Below are positions 1 through 8,595 of a stretch of 64,000 bases of DNA, piece after piece (positions within the stretch are counted from its first letter, which is position 1; each line of letters starts with the position of its first letter). This DNA comes from Planctomycetota bacterium (GTDB lineage: Bacteria > Planctomycetota > Planctomycetia > Pirellulales > Pirellulaceae). The notes beneath the pieces were generated by a model. The model did no database searches, was not told the DNA's origin, and saw only the letters and a list, made by a program, of their open reading frames with translations. A program made the translations under genes and the position numbers. The stretch is from positions 31,338 to 95,337 of the forward strand of contig VGZC01000016.1 in assembly GCA_016872725.1 (NCBI GenBank). Direction: 5' to 3'.

Positions 1-286
1 CATAGGCGATTTGCATCTCGAGCGTCGGCACCTCCGCCGCCGAACTCGGCGATAGGTCGGTATACGCCGCGATCGCGGCGCACGCCACACCCGATTCGCC
101 AAGCACGCCGCGAACCCGATCCAACGCGCGGTCGTCGGCGTCGAGCGGCGAAAGGTGGGGCCGCTTCCCGGCCAGCATCACCGATTCATATCCCAGCAAA
201 GCGGCACGCGCGATGAACGCCTCGACCGGAAGCCGCTCCTGCCCCCAATAGCCCGCGTAACTCACCGAAAAAAGCCCGAGACGCAT
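1..286 (-). CDS. sugar phosphate isomerase/epimerase-like protein, N-terminal part (runs off window)
   Basis: Minus-strand frame open from an ATG at 286 down to the window edge, giving 95 residues beginning MRLGLFSVSYAGYWGQERL and continuing with 'AFIARAALLGYESVMLAGKR'. A short beta strand, a helix that scans for a target, and 'GYESVMLAGKRP' fit the start of the xylose-isomerase-like TIM barrel used by sugar phosphate isomerases/epimerases (IolE/IolI type), which are very abundant in Planctomycetota. Catalytic and metal residues lie beyond the edge, so the substrate cannot be named. It is divergent from the response regulator at 715. Confidence 0.55.
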   Translation of the reverse strand, partial: MRLGLFSVSYAGYWGQERLPVEAFIARAALLGYESVMLAGKRPHLSPLDADDRALDRVRGVLGESGVACAAIAAYTDLSPSSAAEVPTLEMQIAY

Positions 287-714
287 CCCCCGGTCCCTCC
301 CATTCATTCGTTCGCTCGTGGCGTGGACGTTCGTAGCCACGCTCGCCAGAGCGTGGAGGAACCCGCGCGCGGCACGGCCGTCACACCGGTCCGCTTCCGA
401 CACGGCCTGACCCGGCGCGCTCGACAACCTATCCACGCCCACCCGGCTCGGCAATCCACCTCATCCGGCGACCCCACTCCAATGGCCTAGCGGCCATCCC
501 CCGGATGGGACGATTCCCAAGGGCCCGCTATCGTGGGATAACTGATGCACTCCGTGGCAGGGCATGTCCGGAGGCGTGTTTGGGTCGCGGGATGGACCGG
601 CGATGGGCGTTTTCGGGGAATTCGGGGAAGCGCGCGACGGAGCGGACGTGAGGCGAGGGGGCCCGCGATTCGGATGCGTTGAGCGTGAGTGGAGCAGCGG
701 GAGCCGGTGGGAGC
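287..714. other. intergenic region between divergent genes
   Basis: About 430 bases between the isomerase start and the response-regulator start. It carries one clear hairpin (337-356, listed separately). Short open frames on both strands here are proline/arginine-rich and look like high-GC noise. No recognisable promoter hexamers were seen. Confidence 0.5.
337..356. repeat. perfect 8-bp hairpin, REP-like
   Basis: Arms CCACGCTC (337-344) and GAGCGTGG (349-356) are perfect reverse complements around the loop GCCA. It lies in non-coding sequence between divergent genes. The size and form resemble the short palindromes at 18.3, 44.5 and 63.8 kb, but the arm sequence differs, so it would be a separate family. 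Only one copy was noticed in this window. Confidence 0.5.
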
Positions 715-1356
715 ATGACAATCAAAGAAGTGCGGGTGTTGGTCGCGGACGATCATGAAGTGGTCCGGTGCGGGTTGAATGCCTTGTTCACCGGCACGGA
801 ATTCCGCGTGATGGGCGAGGCATCGACGGGTGAGGAGGCGATGGGCAGGATCAAGCAGCTCCGGCCCGATCTGGTGCTGCTCGATATCCGTCTACCCGAC
901 GGGGACGGGCTGAAGACGCTCGGCCACATGAAGCTGGACTATCCCGAAATCCCCGTGGTGATCTACTCCGCCTACGACAATCCGACATACGTGGCGCGGG
1001 CCGTGGCGCTCGGCGCGGCGGGTTACCTGCTGAAAGACATGCCGCGCGACGTGCTGCTCACCGTCCTGCGGCGGGCCCTCGCGGGCGAGGACGTGTGGAC
1101 GCGGGACGAACTGCGGCGTGTGACCGGCGCGCTGGCGACGCCTCGGTTGGCGAGCGACGTCGAGGTTCCGTTGACGCAGCGCGAGAGCGAGGTGCTTAAG
1201 CAGCTCGCGAACGGTCTGACCAACAAGGAGATCGCCATCGCGCTCCATATCAGTTACGAGACGGTGAAGGAGCACGTCCAGCACATCCTGCGGAAGGTCG
1301 GCGTTTCCGATCGTACGCAGGCGGCCGTCTGGTCGGTCCGAAAGGGCCTGGTCTGA
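715..1356 (+). CDS. NarL/FixJ-type response regulator
   Basis: 213 residues. The receiver domain (about 5-120) has acidic pair D12/D13, phospho-acceptor D57 in 'LVLLDIRLPDGDG', and the conserved lysine in 'GYLLKD'. A LuxR-type helix-turn-helix occupies about 154-213 ('LTQRESEVLKQLANGLTNKE', then 'ETVKEHVQHILRKVGV'). It is a DNA-binding output regulator controlled by phosphorylation. No sensor kinase is adjacent, so the partner is unknown. The ATG at 715, preceded by GGTGGGAG, is preferred over an upstream TTG at 679 because the receiver fold starts immediately after it. Confidence 0.9.
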   Translation: MTIKEVRVLVADDHEVVRCGLNALFTGTEFRVMGEASTGEEAMGRIKQLRPDLVLLDIRLPDGDGLKTLGHMKLDYPEIPVVIYSAYDNPTYVARAVALGAAGYLLKDMPRDVLLTVLRRALAGEDVWTRDELRRVTGALATPRLASDVEVPLTQRESEVLKQLANGLTNKEIAIALHISYETVKEHVQHILRKVGVSDRTQAAVWSVRKGLV

Positions 1357-1441
1357 ACGGCGCCAGTCGTTCGTCCATTCGCGGACGGCCTCGCGAGGGC
1401 CTTGTTCGGCGAATCGACGTTTGTTCCCTTGAGTGGCGACC

Positions 1442-2788
1442 ATGCGCGATTCCGATATTCGTGTTCGTTCGATATCGACCCGAACGGAGAGGATCGGCTA
1501 CCGGACGCCGATCAAGTTCGGCGGACGGGTCGTGACCGACGCGGTCATCGTCGAGGCGTGTGCGGAAGTCGAGACCCGCGACGGGCGGCGCGGCTCGGGA
1601 CTCGGGTCGATGCCGATGGGCAATGCGTGGGCATGGCCGAGCGCGCGGTGCACGGGCGAGCAGACGCTGCGAGCCATGCTGGCGATGGCCGACGCGGTCG
1701 CGACCGGAGTGTCCGAACGCGCCGAGTTCGACCATCCGATCGAGATCACGCACGCGATGGCCTCATCCTACGATGCGCTGGCCGAACGCGCCGTCACCGA
1801 GGCGCAAGCGCCGGAATCGATGCCCAAGCTGGCTCAACTGGTCGCGGCGAGTCCGATCGAGGCGGCGATCCACGACGCGCATGGCAAGACGCTCGGCGTC
1901 AACAGCTACCGGCTGCTCGGCCCCGATCATTGGAGCGCCGATCTGGGCCGTTACCTTGACGACTCGTTCCGCGGCGAACACCTTGATCGCTACACGCTCG
2001 TCGACCCCAAACCGTCGATGCCTCTCTACCATCTGGTCGGAGCCCTCGATCCGCTCGACGTGTGCGACGCGGAACGGCCGGTCGGCGACGGACTGCCCGA
2101 GACGCTTGCCGAGTGGATCGTGTTCAACGGTCTCACGCATCTCAAGATCAAGCTCGCCGGCGACGATCTGGAATGGGATCTCGCGCGGGTTTCGCGTGTC
2201 GAGCGTGTGGCGAGCGAGACGCATGCGCGGCACGGCACGGCGCCGTGGTGTTACTCGTTGGATTTCAACGAGCGGTGCGCGAATGTCGACTATGTCCTGG
2301 AGTTCCTCGTTCGGCTCGAATCCGAATCGCCGGACGCGTACCGGCGCACGCAGTACCTCGAACAGCCGACGCACCGGGATTTGCGGGCCCATCGCGAAAA
2401 TCGCATGCACCGGGCCGCGAAGCTCAAGCCGGTCGTGATCGATGAATCGCTTGTCGATTACGAATCCCTGCTGCTGGCCCGCGAGCAAGGCTACTCGGGT
2501 GTGGCGCTCAAGGCGTGCAAGGGCCACGCCGAGGCCCTTCTCATGGGCGCCGCGGCCCAGAAGTTCGGCATGTTTCTTTGTGTTCAGGACCTGACGTGCG
2601 TCGGCCCATCGTTCCTGCATTCCGCGAGCCTCGCGGCGAGGCTCCCCACGATCAGGGCGATCGAGGGCAATGGAAGGCAATATTGCCCGGCGGGCAATCG
2701 CGGCTGGGAGGAGAGGTATCCGAGCATGTTTCGGATCGGGGATGGGCGGGTCGGCACCCACTGCCTGACCGGGCCGGGCCTGTATTGA
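1442..2788 (+). CDS. enolase-superfamily enzyme (mandelate racemase/muconate lactonizing type)
   Basis: 448 residues with the layout of the mandelate racemase/MLE branch: an N-terminal capping domain, then a barrel with K-x-K 'LKIK' at 235-237, metal ligands D274 ('YSLDFNER'), E307 ('YLEQPT') and D334-E335 ('VVIDES'), and K357 ('GVALKACKG'). These residues support abstraction of a proton alpha to a carboxylate, but the substrate (sugar acid, dipeptide or other) is not evident. The ATG at 1442 is chosen; a GTG at 1433 is in frame. It lies between a response regulator and rpsT, with no pathway partner nearby. Confidence 0.85.
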   Translation: MRDSDIRVRSISTRTERIGYRTPIKFGGRVVTDAVIVEACAEVETRDGRRGSGLGSMPMGNAWAWPSARCTGEQTLRAMLAMADAVATGVSERAEFDHPIEITHAMASSYDALAERAVTEAQAPESMPKLAQLVAASPIEAAIHDAHGKTLGVNSYRLLGPDHWSADLGRYLDDSFRGEHLDRYTLVDPKPSMPLYHLVGALDPLDVCDAERPVGDGLPETLAEWIVFNGLTHLKIKLAGDDLEWDLARVSRVERVASETHARHGTAPWCYSLDFNERCANVDYVLEFLVRLESESPDAYRRTQYLEQPTHRDLRAHRENRMHRAAKLKPVVIDESLVDYESLLLAREQGYSGVALKACKGHAEALLMGAAAQKFGMFLCVQDLTCVGPSFLHSASLAARLPTIRAIEGNGRQYCPAGNRGWEERYPSMFRIGDGRVGTHCLTGPGLY

Positions 2789-2869
2789 CTCACCGCGATC
2801 CGGCATCGCGTGGACGCGCGCGGCGACGCGTCACCCGCCAAGCCGCTTGCCGCCCGGCTATTTGCCGAC

Positions 2870-3139
2870 CTATTTGCCTTTGAGCGCCTTGATCTTCTTT
2901 TGAAGGCGGGATTTGAGCCGAGCCGCCTTGTTGGCGTGCAACACGCCGCGCGCGGCGGACCGGTCGAGCTTGATGCCGGCCGTCTTGAATTCGGCTTCCG
3001 AAGCGCCGACATCCTTCGACTCGACGGCGGCCAGCACCCGCTTGACCTGCGTCTTCAGGAGAGACCGAACGGCCCGATTCCGGGTTCGGCGAACGCGGTT
3101 TTGGCGATGCCGCTTCTTGGCACTGGTCGTCGTTGGCAT
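2870..3139 (-). CDS. rpsT: 30S ribosomal protein S20
   Basis: 89 residues, highly basic, with the S20 pattern: N-terminal 'TTTSAKKRHRQNRVRRTRNR', then 'RSLLKTQVKRVLAAVE', and the C-terminal 'ARGVLHANKAARLKSRLQKK'. S20 is an all-helical primary binder of 16S rRNA and the length is normal. It is convergent with the enolase-superfamily gene. The next minus-strand gene upstream, the TPR protein, ends about 100 bases before it. Confidence 0.95.
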   Translation of the reverse strand: MPTTTSAKKRHRQNRVRRTRNRAVRSLLKTQVKRVLAAVESKDVGASEAEFKTAGIKLDRSAARGVLHANKAARLKSRLQKKIKALKGK

Positions 3140-3246
3140 GGAATCTCGCTAGTCCCGTATTCGGATCACTTGGTTCCAGGGCGGCCCGTTCCGGTGAAGG
3201 GAGGCTCGCGGCGCGACACGGGCACCGGATGCGGACCCTTTTCGAA

Positions 3247-4797
3247 TCACCCTTTATCGTCGATGGACGCGAGCTTGTCCAGCCGGGTCTTGGCGTCCTT
3301 GTAGGCGGGATCGATGGCGACCAACTGCTTGAAAACCCGTTCGGCGGTGGCCCACTCCCGCATGGCGGCGGCGAGCGAACCGGCGCGGTAGAGGGCGAGT
3401 TTGTGGAGTGCGGTACCGTCAGCCGAGGCGTCTTGTGCCGCTTTTTCGGCCGATCGCTGGTAGCAGTGCAGGGCTTTGACGAACTGTTTCAGGTGTTGCA
3501 GGCACGCGCCCAGTTCGAGTGTCGCTTCGGCCGCGTACCGCCCGTCGCTCCGCGCTTGCTGGAACCGCTCGGCCGCCTCCCGGTGGTTTCCGAGTCGTTT
3601 GAGGCTCTGGCCGACGCGGAATTTCCATTCGGCTTCGTTCGGAAACCGGCGGCTGCGCGCGTCGTAGACTTCCAGTTCGACGCGCGCCATCTGTTCGCGG
3701 AACCGGTCGACCAATTCGCGGGAATCGGCCGTCGGCTCGCGCTCGGCGCGCTGCGAGGCGACCTCAAGCTGATGCCGAGCTCGGAGCAGGACGAGTTCCT
3801 CGCCCTTCCGCAAGACATCGAGGTCGCCGGGCGCGGCGGATCTCGCTCGATGCAGGACCCGTTCGGCCTCGGCCAGCCGTCGGTCGGCGGCGTAGACATC
3901 GATGAGTTCCAGGTAGTTCTCGACGATCGTCGCATCCTCGGCGATTGCCTGTTCGAGCCGCTGGATCGGGGTCAGCGTGATTTCGCGCGGCGCGGCGCCG
4001 CGCGGCGACGTGGCCGTTCGGTGATGCGCCGGTTCGTTCGGCGCCCCGTGCGACTTGGGAACGGATGCGGCGGTCTTCGTCTTTTCCGAGTCGTCCGTCT
4101 TCTTCGTGCTCGGCGCCGCGCCGCGCCGGGAGCTCGTCGGAGGTCCATAGCCGGCCCGAGCGCGGGTCCTCTCAATCGTCAAGTCGGCGATCTGTTTCGA
4201 GGGTTCCGGATCGTTCGGCTTCAATTCCTCGATGCGATGCCAGCAGGCGATCGCTTGATCGAATTGCCCCATGCGCGACAGGGACCGCGCGCAGTGCCGG
4301 TTCACGTCGACGTCGCGGGGATTCGCGTCGAGCGCGTTCTTCAAGTAGCGCAGTTCGACTTCGTTGTACCGAAACGCCTCGCATGCCTGGGCCATCGCTC
4401 GGAGTGTGGAGACATCCCACGGATTCGTTCGCAGGAGTTCCGGGCCGCGGCGGAGGACGTCCACCCAGTCCTTGCGCGCGACGGCTTTCCTGAAATCGCC
4501 GCGCCCGCCGGAACCTCCGAGCAACGACCGCGCGCCCCGCTTGTTCTGTTGGTATTTGTGCTGCAGATTGTCGAGGAACGCCTCGACATAGACCAGGTTG
4601 TTTGGATCCTTGACGACGCATTCGGCGAACATCGTGTTGGCGTAGTCGTGGTCCCGCTTTTCCTGGGTGATCAGTTTCCGGCCGTGTTCAAAACACTGCT
4701 GGAGGCGTTTGCGGAGCGCGGGCGATACGACATGTTCGGGGGGAATCTCCTCCGAAACCGATCCGCCTGATTCGACGGGTTGAGGTTCGTTCGACAT
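3247..4797 (-). CDS. TPR-repeat protein
   Basis: 516 residues. N-terminal region (about 1-150) contains 'LQQCFEHGRKLITQEKRDHD' and looks helical. TPR-like pairs follow, e.g. 'NPWDVSTLRAMAQACEAF', 'NPRDVDVNRHCARSLSRMGQ', 'NEAEWKFRVGQSLKRLGNHR' and 'YAAEATLELGACLQHLKQF'. A low-complexity charged linker lies around 210-270. There is no signal peptide or membrane segment, so it is probably a cytoplasmic scaffold or adaptor. The start at 4797 (MSNEPQPVE) is preferred to 4830. It is convergent with nothing and divergent from the CobA-HemD gene. Confidence 0.7.
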   Translation of the reverse strand: MSNEPQPVESGGSVSEEIPPEHVVSPALRKRLQQCFEHGRKLITQEKRDHDYANTMFAECVVKDPNNLVYVEAFLDNLQHKYQQNKRGARSLLGGSGGRGDFRKAVARKDWVDVLRRGPELLRTNPWDVSTLRAMAQACEAFRYNEVELRYLKNALDANPRDVDVNRHCARSLSRMGQFDQAIACWHRIEELKPNDPEPSKQIADLTIERTRARAGYGPPTSSRRGAAPSTKKTDDSEKTKTAASVPKSHGAPNEPAHHRTATSPRGAAPREITLTPIQRLEQAIAEDATIVENYLELIDVYAADRRLAEAERVLHRARSAAPGDLDVLRKGEELVLLRARHQLEVASQRAEREPTADSRELVDRFREQMARVELEVYDARSRRFPNEAEWKFRVGQSLKRLGNHREAAERFQQARSDGRYAAEATLELGACLQHLKQFVKALHCYQRSAEKAAQDASADGTALHKLALYRAGSLAAAMREWATAERVFKQLVAIDPAYKDAKTRLDKLASIDDKG

Positions 4798-5040
4798 GCC
4801 CTGCGATTCCCCGGCACCCGCACTCGACACCCGGTCACGGCCTTACCGAAGCCGCTCGACCGGTACACGGCGATTCCGCGCGCGTCGACGTCCGCGGCGG
4901 CCGCGCGGCCCTACCTCAGCTTTATACTCCTCCGCGCCGCGATCGGCAAATCAACCCGCGCGGCTATGGTATCATACCGATGCGCGGGGCCGTTTCGTGC
5001 ATCACGGCGTACCGCGTTCCAACACGAATCCACGCGCATC

Positions 5041-6648
5041 ATGGCCACGCACGCCCCCAATCCCCGACCGCCTCGATCGTCCGTTCCGTGCGGCAAGGTT
5101 TCGATCGTGGGAGGCGGGCCGGGCGCGCCCGGGCTCTTGACGATGCGCGGCGCGGAACTCCTGGCTCGCGCCGACGTCGTCTTCTACGACTACCTTGTCA
5201 ACCCCGACCTGCTCGGCCTCGCGCGCCCCGGCGCCGAACGGGTTTGCCTCGGCAAGCACGGCGCGACCCGAGTGTGGACACAGGATGAAATCCACGGAGC
5301 GATGGTCGAGTCCGCGCGGCGGGGTTTGCACGTCGTGCGACTCAAGGGTGGTGATCCCGGCGTGTTCGGGCGGTGCGCCGAGGAAACCGCGTGGCTTTTC
5401 GAGCAGGGCATTCCTTTCGAAGTTGTTCCCGGAGTCACGGCCGCATCGGCCGTCGCCGCGTACACGGGCGTTCCGCTCACCCACCGCCGGTCGGCGTCCG
5501 CCGCCGCGCTCGTCACCGGACAATCCGGCACCGATCCGGAAGCCACCCCGCTCGACTTCCGACAACTCGCCGTATTCCCGGGAACCCTGGTCGTATACAT
5601 GGGAGTGACCACGGCCGACCGATGGGTCGGCGCCCTTCTGCAAGGCGGGCTCGCGGCCGAAACGCCATGCGTCCTGGTGCGCCACTGTTCGCTGCCCGAT
5701 CAAACCGTCGTTGCGTGCGCGTTGGCGGAAATCCCCGAGGCGATCCGGGCGAGGGCCCTGCGTCCTCCGGTCTTGGCCTGCATCGGCGGGGCCGTATCGA
5801 ACCGAAGCGTCTCCTGGTTCGAGACTCTCCCCCTTTTCGGAAAACGCGTACTCGTCACGCGACCGGCCCATCAAGCGGCCGACCTGTCCGATCCGCTCCG
5901 CGAGCTCGGCGCCCACGTCGTCCTTCAACCGGCCATCCGCATCGACGCCCCGGCGGACTGGTCGGCCGTCGACCGCGCGCTGCTTTGCGGTCCGCATTGG
6001 GATTGGATCGTCTTTTCGAGCGCGAACGGCGTGCGGTTCTTTCTCGAACGCCTGCGGTCGATCGGCAAGGACTGGCGCGCCTTGGGACCGGCGCGGTTCG
6101 CCGTCATCGGGCCGGGAACGCGCCGCGAACTCGAACGGTTCGGGTTCCTCGCCGACGAACAGCCCGAGGCGTTCGACGCCGACGCGCTGGCGCGGGGTTT
6201 GGAATCGGCCGCGGCCGGACGCCGTGTGCTCCTCGTGCGCGCGAGTCGGGGGCGCGATGTACTGGCTGAACGTCTCGCGCCCCGCGCCCGGGAACTCGAA
6301 CAGGTCGTGGCCTATCGCAGCGAGGATATCGACAGCGCGGAACCCGAGGTGGTCGAGGCGATGCGCGAGGGGACGCTGGATTGGTGCACGGTGACCAGTT
6401 CGGCGATCGCCGCGTCGCTTGTTCGGCTATTCGGCGACGCGCTTTGCCGCGTGAGACTCGCGAGCATCAGTCCGATCACGAGCGCCGCGCTGCGGGAACA
6501 CGGGTTCGAGCCGTCGGTCGAGGCGGACGAACAGACGATGGCGGGCATCGTGCGGGCGATCGTCGCATGGGAATGCTCGGATTCCCAAAGCGGCCTGACC
6601 GCTTCGACTCGGGACACGGCTCGTTATCCGGATGCCTTGGGACCTTGA
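5041..6648 (+). CDS. uroporphyrinogen-III C-methyltransferase / uroporphyrinogen-III synthase fusion
   Basis: 535 residues with two domains. Residues about 18-262 are an SAM-dependent uroporphyrinogen-III methyltransferase (CobA/SUMT): 'VSIVGGGPGAPGLLTMRGAE', 'HVVRLKGGDPGVFGRC' and 'EVVPGVTAASAVAAYTGVPL'. Residues about 270-520 are a HemD-type synthase: 'GKRVLVTRPAHQAADLSDPL', 'WIVFSSANGVRFFLERL', ending in 'ISPITSAALREHGFEPSVEA'. The first half makes precorrin-2 for sirohaem/cobalamin, and the second cyclises hydroxymethylbilane for all tetrapyrroles. The ATG at 5041 is chosen because the conserved fold begins 18 residues later; the upstream open frame is not protein-like. Confidence 0.92.
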   Translation: MATHAPNPRPPRSSVPCGKVSIVGGGPGAPGLLTMRGAELLARADVVFYDYLVNPDLLGLARPGAERVCLGKHGATRVWTQDEIHGAMVESARRGLHVVRLKGGDPGVFGRCAEETAWLFEQGIPFEVVPGVTAASAVAAYTGVPLTHRRSASAAALVTGQSGTDPEATPLDFRQLAVFPGTLVVYMGVTTADRWVGALLQGGLAAETPCVLVRHCSLPDQTVVACALAEIPEAIRARALRPPVLACIGGAVSNRSVSWFETLPLFGKRVLVTRPAHQAADLSDPLRELGAHVVLQPAIRIDAPADWSAVDRALLCGPHWDWIVFSSANGVRFFLERLRSIGKDWRALGPARFAVIGPGTRRELERFGFLADEQPEAFDADALARGLESAAAGRRVLLVRASRGRDVLAERLAPRARELEQVVAYRSEDIDSAEPEVVEAMREGTLDWCTVTSSAIAASLVRLFGDALCRVRLASISPITSAALREHGFEPSVEADEQTMAGIVRAIVAWECSDSQSGLTASTRDTARYPDALGP

Positions 6649-7079
6649 TCCGTCGGCTCGCTCCGACGACGTTGAGCCTCTTCGCGCAGTCGCTCCAAGA
6701 TGCCGGCTCCATACACGCGTTCGATCTCGGCCTCCATCACCGCATTCCATTCGCGGACGTGGCGAATCAAGGCGGCCTCATCAACATCCGGCAGCCGCTC
6801 GCACACTTCATATTCGACCCCGCACCGCTCGCGGAGCAAGGCGACATACTCTTGGTAGCCCGGCGGGTACGGCAGCGGCGGGTACTCTTTCAGCTTGAGC
6901 GCGCCTGCGGCGATCGCATCCGTCGCTTCCTGGGCTCCCTTACCGCGCACCGCCTGGGTGGTCGAAGCCGATGAGGTCGCTTCTCGTTCGAGTCGGCCCG
7001 GATCACAGCCTGCCAACGCGGCCGCAAACACCAAACCGGCACCGGCCGTCGTCCACCATGTCCCCATCCCCGTGTTCAT
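6624..7079 (-). CDS. predicted lipoprotein
   Basis: 151 residues. It has an N-terminal signal with hydrophobic core 'GAGLVFAAALAGC' and a lipobox L22-A23-G24-C25, so it is probably lipidated and membrane-anchored. The mature part is short, charged and helical ('EAALIRHVREWNAVMEAEIE'), with a proline-rich patch 'KEYPPLPYPPGYQEY'. I do not recognise the family. Its 3' end overlaps the end of the convergent CobA-HemD gene by 25 bases. Confidence 0.7.
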   Translation of the reverse strand: MNTGMGTWWTTAGAGLVFAAALAGCDPGRLEREATSSASTTQAVRGKGAQEATDAIAAGALKLKEYPPLPYPPGYQEYVALLRERCGVEYEVCERLPDVDEAALIRHVREWNAVMEAEIERVYGAGILERLREEAQRRRSEPTDQGPKASG

Positions 7080-7207
7080 GACGCCTTCCTCCGATTCTCA
7101 AGCGTCGCGTTCGTTTGGTGTTCGGCTTGGCATGACGGCGTCTGTCGACGAGGCGCGATGTCCGGTCGCCCACCACGCGGAACGGCGGGCCGACGGCAAG
7201 GCGCGGG

Positions 7208-7989
7208 TCACGGCTGTCGCCGTCCCGCGTAGATCGGGACTTTGGGCTCGCAGTCGACGACCTCGTCCCCCCGCCACGTCAGTCGGTACGCGCGGCGGCT
7301 CACCGGCATCTCCTCGACGGCCCGTGTCTCGGCCAAGTCGTGCCGCACAACGATCGTCGCGCCGGGCCGGACTTCGTCCTTGGGAATGACGAGGAACAGG
7401 CCGTCCCAACGCGGGGTGGCATCCCGTTCCATGATGGAAAGCCGCACGGAATCGCGCGGAGCCCAACCCGGTATCCGGATGCGAACCGGCGCGGCGTCCC
7501 GCAACACGACGCGCAGTTCGGCGTCGGCCGTCCGCGTGGAACGCACTTGGGCCGCCGTCGTATCGATGTCGAGCCCGTTGGATCGATCACGTGCCGCAGA
7601 TGGGGTTCGGCAATCCGCTTCGCGAGTGTCAAGGCCGACGGGTCGCCCGCGGCCTGATGGAACTCCAGGAGCGCCTCGACCGCGCGACCGGTCGACGCCA
7701 CCGCGCTGAACCACCGACCCGACGGATAACGGGCGATCATCACCGGATCGGCCGTCAAAGGTTTGCCGGTGCGGACCGCCAGCGCGGCATAGTCCATCTG
7801 GCCGTCGGCCTCAAGCGTCTGTTCGATCGTCTCGATGAGCCGGTGTCCTTGGTTTCGAGCCATGCCGAGCAGGCAGAGGCAGACCAAGGCTCCTTGGCAA
7901 GCCATGGGACGCGGGACAACGACGGTGCGCTGCCGAATCGCCCACCATGCGAACCAACGACGGACGATCACGGATGGGAAATCAGCCAT
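7208..7989 (-). pseudogene. frameshifted gene of unknown function with a GH127-like C-terminal sandwich
   Basis: Two adjacent minus-strand frames make one sensible protein. The first, from the ATG at 7989, reads to '...AKRIAEPHLRHVIDP'. The second continues as 'NGLDIDTTAAQ...' to the stop at 7208. Restoring one base around 7578-7582 gives a 260-residue product. The C-terminal part ('VRIRIPGWAPRDSVRLSI', 'YRLTWRGDEVVDCEPK') resembles the beta-sandwich seen at the end of GH127-type glycosidases and relatives. The N-terminus contains a single hydrophobic stretch 'MACQGALVCLCLLG'. A large catalytic part is absent, so it may be a decayed remnant. A sequencing error could also explain the shift. 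Confidence 0.55.
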
Positions 7990-8014
7990 CAGGGGGACTC
8001 GCTTTGTGCAACGG

Positions 8015-8509
8015 TCAACGGCCGCGGATGGGCTCGGCCTTGACGTACAGAGCCTTCGGCGCCTTCGAGTAGTATTTGAACATGGCCGGACAGATCCAGC
8101 CCTCCATGGGAGGATCCTCGAGCGCGTAGTAGTTTCCCCCCGAGTCGCCGCGAAGCCAAGTGAGTTCCTTCTGGTATCCGGGAAATGGCCTCGCGCTGAA
8201 CAGCAGACGGAATCCCTGGTCCGCGTTCGGAATCTCCTTGACGAGGACGTCGATCATCTCCGGGACTCCCGCCACGAACGGTTCCTTGACAAGGCCGGCG
8301 GCGCTGTCGTCAAAGACCCACGTGCCGTGATCGCGATACGGGACAATCATCATGATCGCGTTGTCGCGCGGATTCGGAACGAATCCCGGCAAGAGCCCCC
8401 AATACCACGCAACGGCTCCCGCGATCAGTACAAGACCGACGGCGATCGCGGAGAGGCGTCCGACGCGCACGACGGGAGGACGCGCGGCGACGACCGATTC
8501 CTGGACCAT
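8015..8509 (-). CDS. single-pass membrane protein, DUF6717-like
   Basis: 164 residues with one membrane segment near the N-terminus ('LSAIAVGLVLIAGAVAWYW'), followed by a soluble domain 'NAIMMIVPYRDHGTWVFDD', 'AGLVKEPFVAGVPEMID', 'FRLLFSARPFPGYQKELTW' and 'GNYYALEDPPMEGWICPAMF'. I associate these motifs with DUF6717, a small uncharacterised family common in Planctomycetota and cyanobacteria. That assignment is from memory. No catalytic residues are evident. Confidence 0.7.
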   Translation of the reverse strand: MVQESVVAARPPVVRVGRLSAIAVGLVLIAGAVAWYWGLLPGFVPNPRDNAIMMIVPYRDHGTWVFDDSAAGLVKEPFVAGVPEMIDVLVKEIPNADQGFRLLFSARPFPGYQKELTWLRGDSGGNYYALEDPPMEGWICPAMFKYYSKAPKALYVKAEPIRGR

Positions 8510-8595
8510 GGTTTACCCCTTGAAATACTAAGAAATCCCGAAAAATCCCAAGAAATCCAAGCCCTCGCCGGATCAACCGGTTGGGTGATTGGGAA

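Noticed and set aside
4968..4978. Inverted repeat GGTATCATACC upstream of the CobA-HemD gene as an operator
   Set aside because: Only 5-bp arms, no second copy, and no known regulator match. It could be chance.
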